Part shown: piece by piece, positions 7,942 to 14,248 of the stretch | Position numbering within the stretch: position 1 is the stretch's first letter | How the letters are laid out: the number at the start of each line of letters is the position of its first letter | DNA from: Phycisphaerales bacterium | Lineage (GTDB): Bacteria > Planctomycetota > Phycisphaerae > Sedimentisphaerales > Anaerohalosphaeraceae | Reading direction: 5' to 3' | Assembly (NCBI GenBank): GCA_011048645.1 | Contig: DSDR01000232.1 | Location: forward strand, 1-16,172 | DNA: 16,172 bases | Translations under genes and position numbers: made by a program | Notes under the pieces: model-generated | What the model was told of the DNA's origin: nothing | The model's input: only the letters and a program-made list of their open reading frames with translations | Databases searched by the model: none

Positions 7942-8967
7942 CTACGTTGCCCAATTCAATATGACCTTACACGCTTTGCCGGACAACATCGCCGAAAATC
8001 CTTTTTCATAATCCGTATAGTCAAAACGGTGCGTGATCAGCGGCGCGATATCCAGCCCGCACTGAATCAGCATCGTCGTGTTATACCACGTCTCGTACAT
8101 CAGCCGTCCGTAAATTCCCTTCAGTGTCAGTCCGTTGAAAATCACTAAGTTCCAATCCACCTGCGTCGGGGGCAAAAGACCCAGCAGTGCAACCTTCCCC
8201 CCGTGCGCCATCGACGCCAGCATATCGGTCAGAGCCGACGGACTGCCGGACATCTCCATACCGACGTCAAAGCCTTCTTTCATTCCCAATTCCCGCTGCA
8301 CCGCATCCAGCGATTCGCTGCGCGGGTCAAGGGTTTTCGTCGCACCCATCTTCCGGGCCAGCGCCAGCCGATCCGGATTGATATCGGTCACCACGATAAA
8401 TCGGGCGCCGATCTGCCGGGCCACGGCCGTGGCCATACATCCAATCGGCCCGGCGCCGGTAATCAGCACATCCTCGCCGATGACGCGGTAGGTCAGGGCG
8501 GTATGCACCGCATTGCCAAGCGGATCAAAACAGCTCAACACCTCCAAATCAATCGACGTATCGCAATACCAGACATTGGTCACCGGTACAGAGATATATT
8601 CGGCAAACGCCCCGTCGCGATTAACGCCGATGCCCCGCGGGGAATGACACAAATGTCTCCGCCCGGCCAGACAATTCCGACAGCGGCCGCACACGACGTG
8701 GCCTTCGGCACTAACGATATCTCCTGCCTTGAAATCGTGCACATTACTGCCCATCTCCACGATACGCCCGACAAACTCATGTCCAATCACCATCGGCGTG
8801 CGAATGGTCTGCTGTGCCCATGGATCCCACTTGTAAATGTGGACATCCGTGCCGCAAATCGAGGTTTTCAGCACCTGAATCAGGACATCGTTGATACCGA
8901 TTTTCGGAACTGGGACCTCTTCGAGCCACAATCCCTCTTTTTGTTCTTTTTTGACCAATGCCTTCAT
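7942..8967 (-). CDS. tdh: L-threonine 3-dehydrogenase
   Basis: A 341-residue zinc- and NAD-dependent medium-chain dehydrogenase that oxidises L-threonine to 2-amino-3-ketobutyrate, which Kbl then cleaves. Counting from the ATG at 8967, the catalytic zinc ligands are Cys38, His63 and Glu64, and the structural zinc ligands are Cys93, Cys96, Cys99 and Cys107. As I recall the E. coli enzyme, these are the same positions, and its length is also 341. The NAD-binding loop GAGPIG is at 171-176. A GTG two codons upstream (8973) is possible, but the numbering match and AGGTG just before the ATG favour 8967. It lies 90 bases after the CBM9-like gene and 22 bases before kbl. Unusually, it sits inside a glycoprotein-degradation cluster rather than with amino-acid genes. 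Confidence 0.97.
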   Translation of the reverse strand: MKALVKKEQKEGLWLEEVPVPKIGINDVLIQVLKTSICGTDVHIYKWDPWAQQTIRTPMVIGHEFVGRIVEMGSNVHDFKAGDIVSAEGHVVCGRCRNCLAGRRHLCHSPRGIGVNRDGAFAEYISVPVTNVWYCDTSIDLEVLSCFDPLGNAVHTALTYRVIGEDVLITGAGPIGCMATAVARQIGARFIVVTDINPDRLALARKMGATKTLDPRSESLDAVQRELGMKEGFDVGMEMSGSPSALTDMLASMAHGGKVALLGLLPPTQVDWNLVIFNGLTLKGIYGRLMYETWYNTTMLIQCGLDIAPLITHRFDYTDYEKGFSAMLSGKACKVILNWAT

Positions 8968-9057
8968 CGTCACCTGCTTTCAGCGAAATTGGCTTGTTCC
9001 GTCAAACCCCCATAAAAAACTATGTCTTTATTTATACCGACCAACCCATCCATGCGT
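8968..9057 (-). other. 90-base gap between the CBM9-like gene and tdh
   Basis: An AT-rich stretch that includes TATAAA on the minus strand (9036-9031) and a run of six T. I see neither a hairpin ahead of the T-run nor a -35 box at a suitable distance, so I claim neither a terminator nor a promoter. AGGTG at 8975-8971 is the likely tdh ribosome binding site. Confidence 0.3.
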
Positions 9058-9777
9058 TCACTTAAATTCGAGTGTTCCAAAGCCATCGGGCCGATGAAAA
9101 TCCGGCGACGCCGTCGAAATCGGCGACCAGCTCAGCCAATGCGGCCGCGAACTTGCATCGGCGCACTTGTAAAAATTGCCGCGCCAGACCGCCCCTGTTC
9201 GGGGTTGTTCAACAGGCGCATAACGCCGAAGCAATGCAACCGGCAGCGCATATTCCACGGTCCAGACCACAGGAGTTTCAATCTCGCACGCCATCAGCCG
9301 CCTGGCAAGAGAAGCGGCCAGCTTGATTTGCCTGCAATCGTCTTTCTCCAGAAAACGGATATCCCGTTGCGGCGCCGTCTGATATCGCATTAACACGGTC
9401 CCGATGCAATTGACTTCAAGATTAAAATACGCCTCGGACGGCTCGGCCTGCGGCGTAAAGAAAAACTCCACGCAGCTATCCTTCCAGACCGCCCCGTGCG
9501 TGTCCGTCGCAACCGCCCGAACCCATTGATCCTCCACCCGAAAGATCATATACACGGCATCCTGGTCATAACGCACTTTGACCTGCGTCAGGGGCCGATG
9601 CGATCCGGTTGCCGGCTGGACACAAGCAATCTCCAGCGGCGCGGTCGCCTGCCAGACGGGCTTTTCAAAGTCCGCATCGACCGCTATCGGCTGCGGCGTT
9701 GGGAGGACGCAATAGGTCCTGGCCGCCGTCTGCGAATCCTTGCCGTCCGTTTGGATTGAAAGCCTGTCCTGTGTCAT
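9058..9777 (-). CDS. Carbohydrate-binding family 9-like protein
   Basis: A 239-residue protein that is essentially one CBM9-like beta-sandwich domain. Recognisable blocks are the opening PIAVDADFEKPVWQ (about residues 29-42), VKVRYDQDAVYMIFRVED in the middle, WKDSCVEFFFTP, a YFNLEVNCIG strand, and the closing SPDFHRPDGFGTLEF. These match small CBM9-like proteins common in Bacteroidetes and Planctomycetes. No catalytic function is known for the stand-alone form. No signal peptide is visible from either start, so it may be cytosolic, which is odd for a sugar-binding module. A GTG at 9816 would add 13 residues but lacks a ribosome site. The ATG at 9777 has GGGATG nearby and is preferred. It follows the symporter gene by 80 bases, with no clear terminator between them. 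Confidence 0.8.
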   Translation of the reverse strand: MTQDRLSIQTDGKDSQTAARTYCVLPTPQPIAVDADFEKPVWQATAPLEIACVQPATGSHRPLTQVKVRYDQDAVYMIFRVEDQWVRAVATDTHGAVWKDSCVEFFFTPQAEPSEAYFNLEVNCIGTVLMRYQTAPQRDIRFLEKDDCRQIKLAASLARRLMACEIETPVVWTVEYALPVALLRRYAPVEQPRTGAVWRGNFYKCADASSRPHWLSWSPISTASPDFHRPDGFGTLEFK

Positions 9778-9857
9778 TCTTACATCCCGGCCGTATTGCC
9801 TTTGATCACATACCACTCAATACAAAACACTTTAACAGCGTTTTGACGACTGTCACA

Positions 9858-12146
9858 TTATGCGCTGCCGCCTTCTTCGGTCATGGTTTCAATGCCGATC
9901 CTGCCCAGCGTCTTAAACAGCAAGATGGTCGCCGCCAGGGCCACGCCGGACAGAACAAATCCCCACACCAGATTGCCGTAAATAAAATTGCCCACCGCAA
10001 ACAGCGACGAATAAATAACCACGCACCCCAGGAACACACACAAGATCTGATACGGCATCTTCCAGTCGCCCACCGCGTCGGTCCGGTCAATCTCCACGCC
10101 TTCGGCGCGGGCGTCCAGAACCACTTTTCGCCAACCCGGACCGCCGGGATGACACTGCCGGTAGAAATTGCGCAGTGTCTGTTTGTCCGCCGGCCGGGTC
10201 AAAAACGTCGCTGCCAGCCACACGACCGTAACAATACCAACGCACACCAGAAGCTGTACCGAGAATTTCAGATTATTCAGCGCGGGGTGAAAGATATAAA
10301 TCGTATTGCCTTTAACAACACCGTCAAAGGTCATCGCCATCTCGTCCACCGTGGCCGCTTCCACCAGACCGAGCCGCGCACGACGTTTGTTTTCGCGCTC
10401 AAACTCACACTGTTTCTGGTATTCACAAAACGCCTCATAGTCTTCCTGCCATGGTCTGCCCTCTATTGCCTCAACCAAAACCGGCGCTGAAGCGGCCGTT
10501 CTCAACCGCTCAAGCTCCTGCAGTTTGACGTCGTATCGGGCACGGGCCGCATCCCGCGCATCGGAACCCTGATCCTTGGCCTTGCGCCACGCTGCGACGA
10601 GCGTCTCAAGTTCGGCATCGACCTGATCGATTTGACGTTGATATTGGCGTTGTTCTGCAACGACCGTATTGACGGTTTCGACGTCTTTAATGGCAAAGAC
10701 CTGATCCCGTACGACGGGACTGTCAACATACCACTTGATCGTGCCTTTATCGCCGACTCCCAGCACAATCCAAAAGGCCACGATTGTCGCGGCCACCATC
10801 GCGATGATTTCCGTCCAGGCGTTAATCCGCCACCAAAACCACCGCAGCAAATAAATCGCGCCGGTTCCCGCACCGGACAACAGCAAAATCTCAAACGCCT
10901 GATTGGCGTCCTCCAGAAACGTCAGCGCGAAAAATCCGGCAACCAGCATCAGCATCACGGTGCAGACCCGACCGGCAAGGACCAATTCCTTTTCAGAGGC
11001 ATTGGGTTTCATAAACCGTTTGTACCAGTCGTTGACGACATAGGAAGAGCCCCAGTTCAGATGCGTTCCGATGGTGGACATATAGGCCGCAATCAGCGAG
11101 GCCACCACCAATCCGAGCAGGCCCGGCCCCAATTTGGAAATCATCACCGGATAGGCGATGTCATGCCGCAGATAGGTCGGGTCGATGCCGGGAAACTCCG
11201 ATTTGATGCTTTCCAGCGACGGATAGACCACAATCGAGGCCAGCGCCACGATAATCCACGGCCACGGCCGCATCGCATAATGCATAAAATTAAAAAACAA
11301 CGTTGCCCCGATGGCGTTTTTCTCGTCTTTGGCCGAGAGCATCCGCTGGGCGATATACCCCCCGCCGCCGGGTTCAGCGCCGGGATACCACACGCTCCAC
11401 CACTGAACCGCCACGGGAATCAGCAGCAGCGGTACCCACGCCAGCCAGTTCGAAAAGTCCGGCATCCAGCTCAATTTCCCGACCACCTCAGGGTGAGCCA
11501 GCAAAGCGTTTAGCCCGCCGACTTCCGGCTGATTGCACGCGACCACCGCCGCATAGACCGCCCCGAACATCGCCACCGAATACTGGAAAAAGTCTGCCCA
11601 GATACAGCTTTTGATGCCGCCGGCCGTGGCGTAAATGACAACGCCCGCCGACCCCAATACCACCGCCACCCACGGCTTGACGTCAAAAATGACCTGGCCG
11701 ATCTTGATGGCCGCCAACGTGACGGTGCCCATAATCAGACAGTTGAAAAAAATCCCCAGATACAGCGACCGAAATCCGCGGATAAAGGCCGCACTTTTGC
11801 CGCTGTAACGCAGTTCATAAAACTCCAGATCCGTCATCACCCGCGACCGCCGCCATAACTGGGCATAGATAAATACCGTTACCATACCGGTAATCAGAAA
11901 CGCCCACCACCCCCAGTTGGCCACCACGCCGCCGCCGCGCACCATTCCCGTGACCAGGTTGGGCGTATCGCAGGAAAACGTGCACGCCACCATCGAGACG
12001 CCCAACAGCCACCAGGGCATACTGCGGCCGCCAAGAAAAAACTCCGCTGAACTTCGCCCCGCTGTTTTGGAGACAATCAACCCGATGGCAATAATTGCCG
12101 CGAAGAATACCACAAGAATCAGCCAGTCTATCCCTGCCAGTGCCAT
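9858..12146 (-). CDS. Sodium:solute symporter (SSS family) with a large hydrophilic internal insert
   Basis: A 762-residue inner-membrane transporter, longer than the roughly 500-600 residues usual for the family. The SSS core spans residues 1-463. It has AEFFLGGRSMPWW at 34-46, IYATAGGIKSCIWADFFQ at 171-188, and the TM8 segment SLIAAYMSTIGTHLNWGSS at 350-368, whose Ser/Thr residues correspond to the sodium site of the family. Residues about 467-625 are hydrophilic and include a likely coiled coil at 489-551, rich in Glu, Gln, Arg and Ala. Two or three further membrane segments follow (about 627-650 and 697-748). The substrate cannot be read from sequence. The position after the kinase and epimerase genes suggests an amino sugar or glycan fragment. 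ATG at 12146 has AAGG five bases upstream. It lies 22 bases after the epimerase stop. Confidence 0.92.
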   Translation of the reverse strand: MALAGIDWLILVVFFAAIIAIGLIVSKTAGRSSAEFFLGGRSMPWWLLGVSMVACTFSCDTPNLVTGMVRGGGVVANWGWWAFLITGMVTVFIYAQLWRRSRVMTDLEFYELRYSGKSAAFIRGFRSLYLGIFFNCLIMGTVTLAAIKIGQVIFDVKPWVAVVLGSAGVVIYATAGGIKSCIWADFFQYSVAMFGAVYAAVVACNQPEVGGLNALLAHPEVVGKLSWMPDFSNWLAWVPLLLIPVAVQWWSVWYPGAEPGGGGYIAQRMLSAKDEKNAIGATLFFNFMHYAMRPWPWIIVALASIVVYPSLESIKSEFPGIDPTYLRHDIAYPVMISKLGPGLLGLVVASLIAAYMSTIGTHLNWGSSYVVNDWYKRFMKPNASEKELVLAGRVCTVMLMLVAGFFALTFLEDANQAFEILLLSGAGTGAIYLLRWFWWRINAWTEIIAMVAATIVAFWIVLGVGDKGTIKWYVDSPVVRDQVFAIKDVETVNTVVAEQRQYQRQIDQVDAELETLVAAWRKAKDQGSDARDAARARYDVKLQELERLRTAASAPVLVEAIEGRPWQEDYEAFCEYQKQCEFERENKRRARLGLVEAATVDEMAMTFDGVVKGNTIYIFHPALNNLKFSVQLLVCVGIVTVVWLAATFLTRPADKQTLRNFYRQCHPGGPGWRKVVLDARAEGVEIDRTDAVGDWKMPYQILCVFLGCVVIYSSLFAVGNFIYGNLVWGFVLSGVALAATILLFKTLGRIGIETMTEEGGSA

Positions 12147-12168
12147 ACAGCCTTCCCTTTTCTAATGA

Positions 12169-13095
12169 TTACGGTTTATTCTGCCTGCCGCGAAAAAAAT
12201 CAATAGTCTCGGCAAGCCCTCGTTGAAAATCCGTCTGCGGAGTAAATCCGGCGTCGGTTATTTTTTCGATACTCGCCAGTGAATGTTTGACATCGCCGGC
12301 GCGAACCGGAGCGTACTGAATCTCGGACGACGAGCCGGTCAGTTCGATAATGTTTCGGGCGATTTCGTTAATCGTCTGCCGCCTTCCGCACGCCACATTA
12401 TACACACCGCTCAGAGGTCTGTGCTCGGCCAGAAACACATTGGCCGCCACGATATCCTTGACGTAAATAAAATCCCGCGTCTGCTCGCCGTCGCCGAAAA
12501 TCGTTATCGGCTCGTTGCGCAGCGCCTTATGAATAAAAATCGGAATCGCCGCGGCATACGGACTGTTCGGATCCTGCCGCGGCCCGAACACATTAAAGTA
12601 CCGCATACAGGCGGTCGGCAGCCAGCCTTCCTGAGCATAAATACGGCAATAATATTCACCGTCCAGCTTGGTCACCGCATACGGGCTTTTCGGTTCGGGG
12701 ATCATCGTCTCGACCTTGGGCGCCGCGGGATTGTCGCCATAGATGGCCGCCGAACTGCTGAAACAGAGTTTTTTAACGCCGGCCCAGGCCGCTTCCTGCA
12801 GCACAATCGTCGTGCCCTGCGTGTTGATGATGATACAGTCTTCAGGATGTTCCATCGATTCGGGCACGCTGATCATCGCCGCCAGATGAAACACATAATC
12901 CACATCCCGCATCGCGGTCTTGACATCCCTGCGGGACGCAACCGATCCTTCGATAAATTCGCAGTCAATACCGTCCAGATTCTCCCGTCGGCCCGTGCGC
13001 AGATTGTCCAGCACACGAACCTGCGCCTTATCGGCATAATACGCCGCGATATGACTGCCGATAAAGCCGGCCCCGCCTGTTACAAGGACGCGCAT
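12169..13095 (-). CDS. NAD-dependent UDP-sugar 4-epimerase, likely UDP-GlcNAc/UDP-GalNAc type
   Basis: A 308-residue extended short-chain dehydrogenase. The NAD-binding GGAGFIGS is at 7-14. The catalytic triad is a Ser within CFSSSAAIYG (111-120), Tyr139 and Lys143 (SPYAVTK). Further family blocks are RYFNVFGPRQDPNSPYAA at 165-182 and FGDGEQTRDFIYV at 200-212. These blocks resemble WbpP-type epimerases. Ser272 in DVKHSLASI aligns, from memory, with Ser306 of P. aeruginosa WbpP, a small residue that leaves room for the N-acetyl group. This favours UDP-GalNAc to UDP-GlcNAc interconversion, which fits the adjacent HexNAc kinase. The ATG at 13095 is chosen because GGGGAG lies nine bases upstream; an in-frame start at 13140 lacks this. 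The gene overlaps the end of the kinase gene by 16 bases. UDP-glucose epimerase activity remains possible. Confidence 0.88.
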   Translation of the reverse strand: MRVLVTGGAGFIGSHIAAYYADKAQVRVLDNLRTGRRENLDGIDCEFIEGSVASRRDVKTAMRDVDYVFHLAAMISVPESMEHPEDCIIINTQGTTIVLQEAAWAGVKKLCFSSSAAIYGDNPAAPKVETMIPEPKSPYAVTKLDGEYYCRIYAQEGWLPTACMRYFNVFGPRQDPNSPYAAAIPIFIHKALRNEPITIFGDGEQTRDFIYVKDIVAANVFLAEHRPLSGVYNVACGRRQTINEIARNIIELTGSSSEIQYAPVRAGDVKHSLASIEKITDAGFTPQTDFQRGLAETIDFFRGRQNKP

Positions 13096-14231
13096 TGTCC
13101 GGTTCTCCCCGAGACGGCCGACCGTGCGGCGTCCCGCCAAATAATTTCCGTGATCCGATTCATTCGTTCCTGCTGTTCGATCATCGATTGCACTAGCTTC
13201 ATTTGTGTTCGGGCGCGATCCAGATTGTGCTCGGATCGGGCAATCTTGTAATACACGTCGCCGGCCAGATAGTCGCCCAGAAAACGAATCATCTGCTCAA
13301 ACGTAATCAACTGACCCGCAAAGGCCAGATACTGCTTCTCCGTCGGTGTAAAAAACGCCTCCGCTTCGACCGCAAATCCCCGCGCAATTGGTTCAAACAG
13401 CGAAATATCCATCCACACTTTCGACAAATCCCGCTCATCCTCAGCGGCCGGACACGTCGCCGTGCGAACCATATCGCCGACATCATACAGCGACAGCCCC
13501 GGCATCACCGTATCCAGGTCAATTACACACACGCCTTTGTCGGTCGTCCGATCAAACAGCACATTATTGATTTTGGTGTCGTTGTGTGTCACGCGAACGG
13601 GAATCTTGCCTTGATTCTGAAGATCCACCAACACGCTGCATATCTCGGCATGATTCTGAACAAACGCAATTTCCTCTTTGACCTGGGCGGCTCGGTTGCA
13701 GGGGTCTTTGTCCAGTACCTTGCCGAACGCCTCAAGCCGCTTGGGCGTATAATGAAAATCCGGGATCGTCTCGTGCAGCGGACCGCCCGGCAGATCGCTG
13801 AGCATCTTCTGAAACGCACCGAACATCCGCGCCGCTTCATACGCCTGCGCGGGACTGCTCAGCACATCATAGGACGCCGTTGCCTCAATCCGATTGTACA
13901 TACGCCAGTAATTGCCCTCCGGACACCGATAGCAGCCCGCCTGATCCCGCGTGCGTATGACGCGAAGCTGTCGAGCCGCCAGCGCCGGATTGCATTGGGC
14001 GGTTTTACGGCGGATATGCTCGGTCACACGGATCACATTGTCCATCAGGGCAAACGGGTCCCGAAACACCTTATGGTTGATCCGCTGTAAAATGTAACGC
14101 ACAGTCGATCCGTCGCGGCCGGTCTGAACCGAATAGGTATCATTGATATGGCCGCCGCCGAACGGCTCAATCCGCTCAACCTGACCGGCAATCTCAAACT
14201 GCTCGACAATTGTTTTCAGGTACCTTTTCAT
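13080..14231 (-). CDS. nahK: N-acetylhexosamine 1-kinase (NahK-like, aminoglycoside phosphotransferase fold)
   Basis: A 383-residue cytosolic kinase predicted to phosphorylate GlcNAc and GalNAc at C1 with ATP. The match to Bifidobacterium NahK (LnpB), compared from memory, is extensive: IEPFGGGHINDTY at 21-33, RYILQRINHKVF near 45, LHETIPDFHYTPKRLEAF near 152, VTHNDTKINNVLFD at 214-227, VIDLDTVMPG at 236-245, and FLGDYLAGDVYY plus RTQMKLVQ near the end. Asp218 should be the catalytic base, and Asp238 a magnesium ligand; their 20-residue spacing equals that in NahK. The ATG at 14231 has AAAGG seven bases upstream; the GTG at 14234 is less likely. It begins 17 bases after the GH20 stop and overlaps the epimerase by 16 bases, so it is clearly in an operon. 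The uridylyltransferase needed to use the sugar-1-phosphate is not in the window. Confidence 0.92.
   Translation of the reverse strand: MKRYLKTIVEQFEIAGQVERIEPFGGGHINDTYSVQTGRDGSTVRYILQRINHKVFRDPFALMDNVIRVTEHIRRKTAQCNPALAARQLRVIRTRDQAGCYRCPEGNYWRMYNRIEATASYDVLSSPAQAYEAARMFGAFQKMLSDLPGGPLHETIPDFHYTPKRLEAFGKVLDKDPCNRAAQVKEEIAFVQNHAEICSVLVDLQNQGKIPVRVTHNDTKINNVLFDRTTDKGVCVIDLDTVMPGLSLYDVGDMVRTATCPAAEDERDLSKVWMDISLFEPIARGFAVEAEAFFTPTEKQYLAFAGQLITFEQMIRFLGDYLAGDVYYKIARSEHNLDRARTQMKLVQSMIEQQERMNRITEIIWRDAARSAVSGRTGQCASL
13105..13110 (-). promoter_or_regulatory. Ribosome binding site of the epimerase, inside the kinase gene
   Basis: GGGGAG on the minus strand is nine bases upstream of the epimerase ATG at 13095. 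It lies within the last codons of the kinase gene (stop at 13080), so translation of the two is probably coupled. Confidence 0.7.
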
Positions 14232-14248
14232 CACATAGCCTTTGCTGT

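Noticed and set aside
13096..13140. Upstream in-frame start at 13140 for the epimerase
   Set aside because: It adds fifteen charged residues before the NAD-binding strand and has no ribosome site; GGGGAG serves the ATG at 13095.
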